DNA of 64,000 nt from an uncultured Mycobacterium sp. GTDB lineage: Bacteria > Actinomycetota > Actinomycetes > Mycobacteriales > Mycobacteriaceae. Position numbers and translations under genes: made by a program. Within the stretch, counting starts at the first letter, position 1. Each line of letters begins with the position of its first letter. Location of the stretch: NCBI GenBank assembly GCA_900078375.1, contig FLQS01000006.1:29070-93069 (forward strand), written 5' to 3'. Positions 8,434 through 16,332 of the stretch are shown one piece after another. The notes beneath the pieces are model-generated. The model was not told the origin of the DNA. It ran no database searches and was given only the letters and a program-made list of their open reading frames with translations.

Positions 8434-9699
8434 GTGGCCGACATCGCCATCGAGACACCGCCGAGGCCCCTGCCGATCCGGGCCATGAATCTGGCCTATC
8501 GCGGCGCGCGGCGCATCGGCAGACACCCGCTGACGCTGCGGAAGTCAGCGCTGATGGACCGCGGCAGCCGCGGTGCGGGCGGCCTGACCGATTTCGGCGA
8601 CCCGCGTTTCGAGGCGGGTCTCGATCGTCTGATCGCCTCACTCGAAGACGAGGACCGCCTCAACGGATTCGGCCGGGTATTGGCCGGCGCCCACCTGTCC
8701 AACCTGCTGCGTCAGCGGCTGCTGCTGACCGAGCATGTCCGCCAGCATCCCGAGATCCGCGAGGAGAGAATCGAGCGGCCGATCTTCATCATCGGTGCAC
8801 CCCGCACCGGCACCACCGTCACCCATCATCTACTCAGCCAGGACGACGGCTTTCGCTACCCGCTCACGTGGGAATGCGACGAACTACACCCACCGCTTGA
8901 CCCGGCGACCATGGGCCACGACCCGCGAATCAAGCGTAGTGAAAAGCAGATTCGCCGCGGGATGGCCATGGCGCCCAACCTCGACGCCGCCCACCCGGTC
9001 GGGGCGTGGGAGGCTCAGGAATGCGCACTGCTGCACGCGTATGCCTTCCACAGCGACACCTTCCATGTGATGTTCAACTGCCAGGGCTACGCGCGCTGGC
9101 TGACTGAGCAAGATCTGCGCTGGGTGTACGAGGAACAAAAACTCTTGCTGCAGTTCATGCAGAGCGGTGGCCTGCGACCGACGACGAGCTGGCTGCTCAA
9201 GACACCCCCACACATGGAGAACATCCACAACATTCTGGCCGTGTTCCCCGACGCACGCTTCGTCACCACCTACCGCGAACCCACCGAGATCGTCGCCTCC
9301 GGCTGCAGCCTGGCCGGCACGGTCTTCCACATGGCCGTGGACAACCCCGACTGGCACGACCACGGCCGCTTCATGCGCTGGCGCACAACCAGGATGCTGG
9401 CGCGCAATGTCGAATTGCGGTGCCAGTACCCGGATCTCGCCGACCGATTCGTCGATTTCCCGATGCATGCAATGGTGACCGATCCGCTGTCGTGCGTGAC
9501 GGAGATCTACACCCGCTTCGGGATCGAGCTCACCGAACACAACCGCGCCAAGATGAGCCGCTTCGTCGATGAACGCGGCATGGCCAGACGCAAGCCGCAT
9601 ATCTATCACGCCGATGACTACGGACTCGACATCGACGAACTCTGGCCGGAACTGCAGTTCTACCGGGACTTCTACGGAATCGAGGACAGCCGACCGTGA
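8434..9699 (+). CDS. Sulfotransferase family protein
   Basis: 421-aa protein with the PAPS 5'-phosphosulfate loop at the start of the sulfotransferase fold (PIFIIGAPRTGTT, about residues 115-127) and the downstream LLKTPPHMENI and TYREPTEIVAS segments typical of mycobacterial Sulfotransfer_3-type proteins. It would transfer sulfate from PAPS to a small-molecule or lipid acceptor; the acceptor is unknown. GTG at 8434 is the first start in frame; ATG at 8485 is an alternative that would shorten the N-terminus by 17 residues. The stop overlaps the DUF1214 gene start (GTGA), so the two are one operon opposite the TetR gene. Confidence 0.85.
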   Translation: MADIAIETPPRPLPIRAMNLAYRGARRIGRHPLTLRKSALMDRGSRGAGGLTDFGDPRFEAGLDRLIASLEDEDRLNGFGRVLAGAHLSNLLRQRLLLTEHVRQHPEIREERIERPIFIIGAPRTGTTVTHHLLSQDDGFRYPLTWECDELHPPLDPATMGHDPRIKRSEKQIRRGMAMAPNLDAAHPVGAWEAQECALLHAYAFHSDTFHVMFNCQGYARWLTEQDLRWVYEEQKLLLQFMQSGGLRPTTSWLLKTPPHMENIHNILAVFPDARFVTTYREPTEIVASGCSLAGTVFHMAVDNPDWHDHGRFMRWRTTRMLARNVELRCQYPDLADRFVDFPMHAMVTDPLSCVTEIYTRFGIELTEHNRAKMSRFVDERGMARRKPHIYHADDYGLDIDELWPELQFYRDFYGIEDSRP

Positions 9700-10850
9700 C
9701 CACTGACGACGACCTTTTGCGCTCAGCGTGGCGGAGATTCAGCGAGCTCAACTCCGAACTGCTCGAACTCGCGCTGGCCGACGGCGATCTCGACGGGGGA
9801 TCGGCGGCCTCATTGCTGGCCCGGCTGGTCGGCCACATCCAGTACATGGGGTTGCTCCTGCGCAGTGACCCGGCTCGGCCCACGTTGATCAATACCCAGT
9901 ACTCGTCCTGGAATTGGGGCCACTCCAATCCGGACACCCTCTACCTGTCGGCGCGCATCGATGACGTACACGACTATCGGGTGTACGGAACGCTGGGTTC
10001 GGTGTCCCAGACCACCTTCGGTGTCTATACCGGCAAGGACGATCAGGGCACGGCGGTCAAGGTGCTTGCCGACGACCTCGACGTCGCGGACGACGGGACG
10101 TTCGAGATCTTCTTCGGCCGACAACCGCGCGGCACGAACTGGTTTGAACTGCCGCGCGGGGCCGACTCGTTCTGCGCCTACCAAACCTACGGCGACTGGG
10201 ACCGCGAAGCCAAGGGCGCAATCCGCATTGAATGCCTCGGTGCTGCAGCGCCTGCAGAGCCGCAGTCGCTGGCCGCATCGATCGAGGCGTTCGACGCGCA
10301 CGTGACCGCATCGCGAGAGTTATTCACCATGTGGGTCAAGGATATTCCGTCGCGGGTGTTCGGCGCACTGCCGAAGAACTTCGCCATCCCGCCGATGCAG
10401 CCGCCATCGGCGATGGCCGGCGCATGGTTCGTACCGATCGCGTGGGAGCTCGGCGAGGATCAGGCGTTGGTGATCGACTATCAGATTCCCGACAGCAGTC
10501 CGTATGTCGGCATCTGCCTGACCGACCGGTGGAGCGCGATGATCGACATCGAGACCCGGCAGACCAGCCTGAATCTCGGCCAGTCCCAGATTGCCGACGG
10601 TCATGTGCGGATTCTGCTGTCCACCAAAGATTTCGGCGTCCACAACTGGCTCGATGCCAGGGGTTACCGCGGTGGGGTGGTCACCTGGCGGGCCACCACA
10701 CCGACCCAGCCGCGCACTCCCGTCGTTACCGTCATCGGCACCGACGAGATCGACCGGTACTTCGACCCGGCGGCGCGCCTGACGCCGGCCGGGCGGGCCG
10801 CGGCCCTGGCGAAACGGCAGAGGCACTTCGCCGAACGCAACACACCATAG
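9696..10850 (+). CDS. DUF1214 domain-containing protein
   Basis: 384-aa soluble protein. The C-terminal half (WFVPIAWELGEDQALVI, then a WSAMIDIETRQTSLN stretch near residues 270-285) resembles the DUF1214 domain seen beside sulfotransferases and lipid enzymes in mycobacteria. No signal peptide, metal cluster or known catalytic motif is visible. Translation is coupled to the sulfotransferase by a 4-bp GTGA overlap, suggesting both act on one substrate. Function unknown. Confidence 0.8.
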   Translation: MTTDDDLLRSAWRRFSELNSELLELALADGDLDGGSAASLLARLVGHIQYMGLLLRSDPARPTLINTQYSSWNWGHSNPDTLYLSARIDDVHDYRVYGTLGSVSQTTFGVYTGKDDQGTAVKVLADDLDVADDGTFEIFFGRQPRGTNWFELPRGADSFCAYQTYGDWDREAKGAIRIECLGAAAPAEPQSLAASIEAFDAHVTASRELFTMWVKDIPSRVFGALPKNFAIPPMQPPSAMAGAWFVPIAWELGEDQALVIDYQIPDSSPYVGICLTDRWSAMIDIETRQTSLNLGQSQIADGHVRILLSTKDFGVHNWLDARGYRGGVVTWRATTPTQPRTPVVTVIGTDEIDRYFDPAARLTPAGRAAALAKRQRHFAERNTP

Positions 10851-10862
10851 AGTTCTGTCCCC

Positions 10863-10917
10863 CGATCGGTGGACATCGGATTCAACCCCGCTATGGCCTG
10901 GTCGGCCGACAGACATC
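10863..10917 (+). promoter_or_regulatory. Conserved 55-bp upstream element, copy B
   Basis: Gap-free match to 3966-4020 (43 of 55 identical), placed 71 nt before the start codon of the second His-rich small protein. It begins only 12 bp after the DUF1214 stop, so it is the probable promoter region of the small gene. Confidence 0.6.
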
Positions 10918-10988
10918 GGGGCTTTGGTGCGCGATTGTTAGGTCACCCGGCAAACCGGGTGAAGCACGAAGAGAACGAGCGCGACATC

Positions 10989-11231
10989 ATGACCATCACG
11001 ACAACCAACACCTCGACCATGTTCTGGTTCAAGCGCATCGCCGCAGGCGCGATCCTGGCCACCGGCTCCGCGCTGGTCGCCCTGGGTGCCGCACCTGACA
11101 GCTATGCCGACACCACCGGACCCAACATGAGCCACCCCGCGCCGCACCCGGCGTTCCCCCATCAGAGCAACCAGCCGGTGCCCGGCTCCTCGATCCATCA
11201 TCACCATCAGTGGAATCGCCACCGCGGCTGA
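10989..11231 (+). CDS. Small secreted histidine-rich protein, paralogue 2
   Basis: 80-residue exported protein. The signal peptide (FWFKRIAAGAILATGSALVALG) is followed by a SYA cleavage box and a mature chain of about 40 residues with eight His, no Cys, and the tail HHHHQWNRHRG. ATG at 10989 is chosen because the signal peptide begins there; an in-frame extension to 10869 would run through the conserved promoter element. It is a clear paralogue of the protein at 4109, and the two copies bracket the 4.4-10.9 kb lipid/redox block. Metal binding by the His clusters is plausible but unproven. Confidence 0.82.
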   Translation: MTITTTNTSTMFWFKRIAAGAILATGSALVALGAAPDSYADTTGPNMSHPAPHPAFPHQSNQPVPGSSIHHHHQWNRHRG

Positions 11232-11270
11232 CGAGCCAGGCGCACCACGGAAACCGTTCGGGTGCAGTCC

Positions 11271-12428
11271 TCAGACCGGGAGGCCGTCGGCCACCCGTGC
11301 CCCGCCCTCGGCGCTGGCGTCGTCCAGCACGAAATCGGCGACCCGAGACCGGTGCTGTTCGGCGGTGCCCAGCAATGCGGCATCGGTGGCAGCGCGCTTG
11401 AAATACAAGTGCGCCTGGTGTTCCCAGGTGAAGCCGATACCGCCGTGCACCTGAATGGTGTCGGCGGCGATGTGGCTCAGCGCCGCCGACGCGGTGGCCT
11501 GGGCGATGCTGACGGCAAGCGCCGGGTCGTCGGAACCGTCGGCCAGCGCCCACACCGCGTGGTAGGCGGCGGAGCGGGCGTGCTCGAGGTCGACCAGCAT
11601 GTCGGCCAGCTTGTGCTTGATCGCCTGGAATGAGCCGATCTGCCTGCCGAACTGCAACCGGGACTTGGCGTACTCGACGGCCAGGTCCAGCAGATGCTGT
11701 GCGGCACCGACCTGTTCGACGGCCAGCAGCGCCGAGCCCACCTGCAGCGTGTGGGTGATCACCCGTTCGGCTTCCTCGGGGCCGGCCAGCAGCCGGGCCG
11801 GGGAGTCGGTGAAGGTGATCGTGGCCTGCGGGCGGGTCAGGTCCAGCGTCATCAACGGCGTGCGCTGGGTGGCCTTGGCGTCCACCACGTAGAGCCCGAT
11901 ACCGTTGGAACCGGTTGCCGCAACCAGGATTTCGTCGGCGGCGGCACCGTCGACGACGCGCTCGACGGTGCCGGAGAGCGTATCGCCGTTGGCTGTCACC
12001 GTCACCGCAGCCGGATCGAACGCGCCGGCCTTGTCGGCGACGGCGAATGCCGCGGTACGGGTGCCCTCCACCAGCTGGGCCAGCAGCTCGTCGCGCGCCG
12101 GCCCGCTCGGGCTGGCCACCAAGGCGGGAACCGCCAGGTACACGGTGCCGAACAGCGGGCCGCACGCCAGGGTCGCGCCGAACTGTTCTACCGCGACGGC
12201 CTGGTCGACGAGTGAGCCGCCGACACCGCCGTCGGCCTCGGGCACCGATAGCCCCAGCACGCCGAGCTCGGCGCCGAGCCGGTTCCAGACCTTGGTGTCG
12301 AAGGGCACTTCGGATTCCATCAGCCGGCGCACGGTCGACTCGTCGAAGTTGTCGGCGCAGAACTTGCGCACCGCGGCACGCAGTTGCTGCTGCTCCTCGG
12401 TGAACGAAAACTCACGACTCTCAGCCAC
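11271..12428 (-). CDS. Acyl-CoA dehydrogenase (FadE), second subunit-like
   Basis: FAD-dependent acyl-CoA dehydrogenase fold, 385 aa: N-terminal helical domain (FSFTEEQQQLRAAVRKF), beta domain, and C-terminal domain with SRLQFGRQIGSFQAIKHKL and QVHGGIGFTWEHQAHLY. GTG at 12428 overlaps the stop of the upstream FadE gene by 8 nt. In mycobacteria, adjacent non-identical FadE genes commonly encode alpha2-beta2 heterotetramers used for steroid side chains and other bulky acyl-CoAs; this layout fits that pattern. Which chain carries the catalytic base was not resolved here. Confidence 0.92.
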   Translation of the reverse strand: MAESREFSFTEEQQQLRAAVRKFCADNFDESTVRRLMESEVPFDTKVWNRLGAELGVLGLSVPEADGGVGGSLVDQAVAVEQFGATLACGPLFGTVYLAVPALVASPSGPARDELLAQLVEGTRTAAFAVADKAGAFDPAAVTVTANGDTLSGTVERVVDGAAADEILVAATGSNGIGLYVVDAKATQRTPLMTLDLTRPQATITFTDSPARLLAGPEEAERVITHTLQVGSALLAVEQVGAAQHLLDLAVEYAKSRLQFGRQIGSFQAIKHKLADMLVDLEHARSAAYHAVWALADGSDDPALAVSIAQATASAALSHIAADTIQVHGGIGFTWEHQAHLYFKRAATDAALLGTAEQHRSRVADFVLDDASAEGGARVADGLPV

Positions 12429-13617
12429 GCGGGATCTCCTTCCAGGGCATGCCGGCATCGGCACGCAGGTCACCGGGCAGGCCCAGCACCCGCTCGCCGA
12501 GGATGTTGCGCATCACCTCGGTGGTGCCGCCCTCGATGGTGTTGGCACGGCTGCGCAGGTAGCGCTGCTGGATCGGTCCGCGCCAGTCGCCGGCGTCGCC
12601 GGAGCCATCGGCCAAGGCGTAGCTGTCGTACAGAATCCCTTCTGGCCCAAGCAGATCCATGCACCATTCGTAGATGTGCTGGTTGAGCAGGGCGCCCACC
12701 AGCTTGCCGACCGAGGCCTCCGGGCCTGGGCCGCCTGCTGTCGCCGAGGCGCGAGAGCGCTCCGAGGTGAGCCGCTGGGCTTCCGAGCGCAACCACAACT
12801 GCGCCAACCGATCTCGCAGCACCGGGGTGTGCAGGTCGGGTCGCGAGGCCCAGAGCGCCACGGCGTCCTTGATGGTGCCACTGCCGCGGCGGCTGCCGCT
12901 GGCGCCCAGAGCGCTGCGTTCGTTCATCAGGGTCGTCATCGCCACGCCCCAGCCGTTGCCGACCGCGCCGAGGCGGTGGGTGTCGGGGATGCGGGCGTCG
13001 GTGATGTAGACCTCGTTGAACTCGGCCTGCCCGGTCATCTGGCGAAGGGGGCGGGTCTGGACGCCGGGGGCGTGCATGTCGAGCACGAAGTAGGTCAGAC
13101 CCTTGTGCTTGGCGATATCGGGGTCGGTGCGCGCCAGCAGTAGACCCCAGCGGGCCCGGTGCGCGAGGCTGGTCCACACCTTCTGGCCGTTGATCACCCA
13201 CTCGTCGCCGTCGGGCACCGCCGTGGTGGCCAGGCCAGCCAGATCGGAGCCGGCGCCGGGCTCAGAGAACAACTGGCACCAGATGTCCTCGGTGGTGGCC
13301 AGCGGCCGCAGAAGCGCCTTTTTCAGGTCGTCGGACTGGGCGTGCTCACGCACGGTGGGGGCGGCCATGCCGTAGCCCATCGGGTTGAGGCCCAGCGGTA
13401 CCGGTCCGCCCGCGCCCTGCAGGACCCGGTCAGCGACGGCCTGCAAACCACGCGACAAGCCGAGGCCGCCGAGGCCTTCGGGAAAGTGCACCCAGGACAG
13501 GCCGGCGTCATAACAGGCGCCGAGGAATTCCGGAATCGGGACGTTCTTCGGGTCGTGGTCTGCCACGACCCGCCGGGCCAGGTCTTCGACCCGCTCGGCA
13601 TCAGCGACGGTGCTCAT
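12421..13617 (-). CDS. Acyl-CoA dehydrogenase (FadE), first subunit-like
   Basis: 398-aa acyl-CoA dehydrogenase. Visible hallmarks are CQLFSEPGAGSDLAGL (FAD/substrate contact in the beta domain), WVINGQKVWTS, and near the C-terminus the NTIEGGTTEVMRNILGERVLGLP segment that closes the family fold. ATG at 13617. It precedes and overlaps a second, diverged FadE, the arrangement of heteromeric FadE pairs. Upstream on the same strand are two small genes that reach back to a KstR-like site at 14254, so sterol-responsive co-regulation is a reasonable inference. Confidence 0.93.
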   Translation of the reverse strand: MSTVADAERVEDLARRVVADHDPKNVPIPEFLGACYDAGLSWVHFPEGLGGLGLSRGLQAVADRVLQGAGGPVPLGLNPMGYGMAAPTVREHAQSDDLKKALLRPLATTEDIWCQLFSEPGAGSDLAGLATTAVPDGDEWVINGQKVWTSLAHRARWGLLLARTDPDIAKHKGLTYFVLDMHAPGVQTRPLRQMTGQAEFNEVYITDARIPDTHRLGAVGNGWGVAMTTLMNERSALGASGSRRGSGTIKDAVALWASRPDLHTPVLRDRLAQLWLRSEAQRLTSERSRASATAGGPGPEASVGKLVGALLNQHIYEWCMDLLGPEGILYDSYALADGSGDAGDWRGPIQQRYLRSRANTIEGGTTEVMRNILGERVLGLPGDLRADAGMPWKEIPRG

Positions 13618-13661
13618 TCCGACACGATAAGGAACCGCTTGTTGTCAGTTGTTGGCAGGTG

Positions 13662-13892
13662 TCAAGTTTTGGCTCTGCGCCGCCAGATTCTGTTCCATGG
13701 TGAGCGCGGGTGCTCGGCCTCGACACGCGCTGCGACCGCGGAATCGATGCCGACGGTGCTTTCGTCGCGCGCGAGTTCCGCGACCCGCGGGTCGACCGGG
13801 CGGCCTGTCTTTTTGCTGGCTGTTACGGCGGCCTTGGCAGCCGCCTTTCGTGCGGCCAAGCTGCGAGGCTCGTTCTGGTCGTCCGTTGCCAT
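13662..13892 (-). CDS. Small conserved-looking cytosolic protein (76 aa)
   Basis: Highly charged, Ala-rich soluble protein (SLAARKAAAKAAVTASKKTGRP near the N-terminus) without membrane segment or recognised domain. The ATG at 13892 has a strong AGGAGG site 7 nt upstream, which supports it as a real gene. It lies 44 nt before fadE and 10 nt after the small membrane-protein gene on the same strand, so it is likely part of that transcript. Function unknown. Confidence 0.65.
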   Translation of the reverse strand: MATDDQNEPRSLAARKAAAKAAVTASKKTGRPVDPRVAELARDESTVGIDSAVAARVEAEHPRSPWNRIWRRRAKT

Positions 13893-13902
13893 CGCTGGCC
13901 TC

Positions 13903-14187
13903 CTACCCGGGTCCTTCCAGCGTTATGTGTTCCGCCATTAGCTGCACGACCTCGGAGGCATCTTTCGTGGCCAGTTTAGACGCCGCCAACGTGTCGAGCA
14001 CCCTCCAACCCGGCTCCGCTTCCGCGTTGCTGGCGCTCAAGCTGCGCTCGAATGCCCACGTCGTCCGCCGCCACCACTCGCTGCGCCTATCGGCCTGATT
14101 CTTCTGTTGCCACGTGACAAGTGCGCCGATGGCCGCCAGGCCGCCGACGATCAGAGTCACCCATGACTGAGCAGGCACGTGGTTCAC
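13903..14187 (-). CDS. Small single-pass membrane protein (94 aa)
   Basis: GTG start at 14187. One N-terminal transmembrane helix (about residues 9-27, VTLIVGGLAAIGALVTW) is followed by a basic linker QADRRSEWWRR and a cytosolic or periplasmic helical tail of about 55 residues. No known family was recognised. The ribosome-binding site is weak (GGGAG, 14 nt upstream). It is the first gene of the minus-strand arm facing the KstR-like site. Confidence 0.6.
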   Translation of the reverse strand: MNHVPAQSWVTLIVGGLAAIGALVTWQQKNQADRRSEWWRRTTWAFERSLSASNAEAEPGWRVLDTLAASKLATKDASEVVQLMAEHITLEGPG

Positions 14188-14253
14188 GATCGCAGATCAC
14201 AGCTCCCGCGGGCGGAGGTGATCCACAGGCAGAATCAACGCTGGAGCAATAAC

Positions 14254-14267
14254 TAGAACGTGTTACA
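14254..14267. promoter_or_regulatory. KstR-type operator motif in a divergent intergenic region
   Basis: The 14-mer TAGAACGTGTTACA is a perfect match to the published KstR consensus TNNAACNNGTTNNA, the repressor site of cholesterol-catabolism genes in mycobacteria and rhodococci. It sits between two divergent transcription units: the small-membrane-protein/FadE arm (start at 14187) and the DUF1295/flavoprotein arm (start at 14291, 23 bp away). Binding is predicted from the motif only. Confidence 0.7.
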
Positions 14268-14290
14268 GTTCGGCCGCGGTAGGAGGGTGC

Positions 14291-15184
14291 ATGACTGTGA
14301 CGCCGAACCGGGCCGGGTCCTTTTATTTGGTCACCGTGGCCTACGTCCTGGCGGTCGGGGCCGGCGCGGCCTGGCTGCTGTGGGGTCCGTCGACTGGGCG
14401 GCTGTGGCTGGACGCCTTCATCGCCGACATCATCGCCACCCTGGTGGTGTTCATCTTCTCCCGCGCCTATCGCAACTCCAGCTTCTACGACGCCTACTGG
14501 AGCGTGATCCCACCGCTGCTGCTCATCTACTGGTGGGCGGCCGGGCCGGTGGGCTGGGATTCGCTGTGCGGCTGGTTGGTCGTGATCGTGGTCATGTACT
14601 GGGCGGTGCGGCTGACTGCCAACTGGGTCTACAGCTTCCCCGGCCTGCACCACGAGGACTGGCGCTACCCGATCCTGCGCGAGAGCGCCGGGCGGTGGGA
14701 GTTCCTCGTCGACTTATTCGGCATCCATCTGGTCCCCACCGTGCAGGTATTCCTCGGGATGCTGCCGGTCTACGTCGCTGTCACCACGCCCGGGCCGGGG
14801 CTGGTCTGGCTGAGCTGGGTCGCATTCGCCGTCGGTATCGCGGCGGTGACCCTCGAGCTGGTCGCCGACACCCAGAGGCACCGCTTCGTGCGCGACAAGC
14901 AACCCGGCGCGGTGATGGACCGCGGGCTGTGGTCCTGGTCGCGGCATCCGAACTACTTCGGGGAGATCAGCTTCTGGTTCGCCCTCGCGCTGTTCGGGGT
15001 GGCCGCCGCGCCGGCTTCGGCCTGGTGGCTGTTCGTCGGGGTGGTTGCGATGGCGGCGATGTTCCTGGGCGCCAGCATCCCGATGATGGAGAAGCGCAGC
15101 CTGGCGCGGCGCCCGCAGTATCAGGCCGTCATCGACCGAGTGCCGATGCTCATTCCCCGCCCGCCCCGGAAGGCCACGGTATGA
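14291..15184 (+). CDS. DUF1295 membrane protein (steroid 5-alpha-reductase/isoprenylcysteine-methyltransferase-like fold)
   Basis: 297-aa polytopic membrane protein with about seven hydrophobic segments. The C-terminal part carries DRGLWSWSRHPNYFGEISFWF, the NADPH-binding signature shared by steroid 5-alpha-reductases, DUF1295 proteins and ICMT-type enzymes. Start ATG at 14291 has AGGAGG spaced 5 nt upstream. A KstR-type site lies 23 bp upstream and the next gene is an overlapping FAD oxidoreductase, suggesting a two-protein reductase or oxidase acting on steroid or other polycyclic lipids. The substrate assignment is inference. Confidence 0.88.
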   Translation: MTVTPNRAGSFYLVTVAYVLAVGAGAAWLLWGPSTGRLWLDAFIADIIATLVVFIFSRAYRNSSFYDAYWSVIPPLLLIYWWAAGPVGWDSLCGWLVVIVVMYWAVRLTANWVYSFPGLHHEDWRYPILRESAGRWEFLVDLFGIHLVPTVQVFLGMLPVYVAVTTPGPGLVWLSWVAFAVGIAAVTLELVADTQRHRFVRDKQPGAVMDRGLWSWSRHPNYFGEISFWFALALFGVAAAPASAWWLFVGVVAMAAMFLGASIPMMEKRSLARRPQYQAVIDRVPMLIPRPPRKATV

Positions 15185-16323
15185 GTGGAAGCATGACCCC
15201 ACGCAAACCACGGATCGTGATTGCCGGATTCGGTGACAGCGGGCTGCTCACCGCGATCAAGCTGGGCCGCCACGCCGACATCGTCGGCATCTCGGCCAAG
15301 CCCGCGTTGCTCAGCGGTCAGGAGCTGGGGCTGCGGCTGGCCCGCCCGAAGGACTGGGCCCGCGACAACTGGGTCTCGTTCGACAAATACCGGGCGCTGG
15401 ACCGGGTGCGCACCGTCCAGGCCACCCTCACCGGTCTGGATCTGGAGAACCGCACCGTGCTGGGCACTGCGCCGGACGGCTCACCGCTCACCGAAACCTA
15501 TGACGTGCTGGTCATTTCGACCGGGGTGCGCAATGGGTTCTGGCGCCAGCCCACCCTGCAGACCCCCGAGGAGATCGCTGCCGACCTGACCGCCACCCAC
15601 GACCGGCTGGGTGCGGCGGCCTCGGTGATCGTCGTCGGCGGCGGTGCCGCGGCGGTGAGCGCCGCGGCCAACATTGCGACCGCCTGGCCGGGCAAAAAGG
15701 TCGACCTCTACTTCCCGGGCGAGCGGGCCCTGACCGTCCATCATCCGCGCGCGTGGGAAAAGCTGCAGGGCAAGCTGATTGGGCTCGGTGTCGGCCTGCA
15801 TCCCGGGCATCGCGCGGTGCTGCCCGACGGTTTCGACGGCGACGAGATCACCGACGCGCCGGTGCAGTGGAGCACCGGCCAGCCGCCGGCGCAGGCCGGC
15901 GCGGTGCTGTGGGCGATCGGACGGGTCAAGCCCAACACCGAATGGCTGCCGCCCGAACTGCTCGACGAGCAGGGCTTCGTGAAGGTCACCCCGGAGCTGC
16001 AGCTGTGCGGCCACCACCACGTGTTCGCGATCGGTGACGTGGCCGCCACCGATCCGCTTCGCGCGTCGGCCCGGGCACGGGCCGATTCCTTGTTGGCTCA
16101 CAACATCCGCGCCACCCTGGACGACCGCCCGCTCAAGAAGTACCGGGCACCACGGCGGCGGTGGGGGTCGATCGTCGGGATCCAGGCCGACGGGCTGGAA
16201 GTATTCGCTCCCAACGGCACCGCCTACCGGTTCCCGGCGTGGTCGATCGACCGATTGCTGATGCCATGGATCGTGCGCCGGGGCATCTACAAGGGTGTGC
16301 GGAAGAACCAGCCACTGGCCTAG
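15181..16323 (+). CDS. FAD/NAD(P)-dependent oxidoreductase (NDH-2/AIF-like)
   Basis: 380-aa two-dinucleotide-binding-domain flavoprotein. The FAD site is near the N-terminus (IVIAGFGDSGLLTAIKL), the NAD(P) site is VIVVGGGAAAVSAAANIA at about residues 146-163, and the C-terminal FAD-contact motif is HHVFAIGDVA. ATG at 15181 overlaps the DUF1295 stop (ATGA), so the pair is translationally coupled. The N-terminal glycine pattern GFGDSG deviates from the usual GxGxxG only mildly. It may supply electrons to or act with the DUF1295 protein. Confidence 0.9.
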   Translation: MSGSMTPRKPRIVIAGFGDSGLLTAIKLGRHADIVGISAKPALLSGQELGLRLARPKDWARDNWVSFDKYRALDRVRTVQATLTGLDLENRTVLGTAPDGSPLTETYDVLVISTGVRNGFWRQPTLQTPEEIAADLTATHDRLGAAASVIVVGGGAAAVSAAANIATAWPGKKVDLYFPGERALTVHHPRAWEKLQGKLIGLGVGLHPGHRAVLPDGFDGDEITDAPVQWSTGQPPAQAGAVLWAIGRVKPNTEWLPPELLDEQGFVKVTPELQLCGHHHVFAIGDVAATDPLRASARARADSLLAHNIRATLDDRPLKKYRAPRRRWGSIVGIQADGLEVFAPNGTAYRFPAWSIDRLLMPWIVRRGIYKGVRKNQPLA

Positions 16324-16332
16324 GCTCTCGCC

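Noticed and set aside
11029..13143. Several open frames of 250-410 codons overlapping the two FadE genes on both strands
   Set aside because: Shadows of the fadE genes in other frames; no motif, and they would disrupt two clear family matches.
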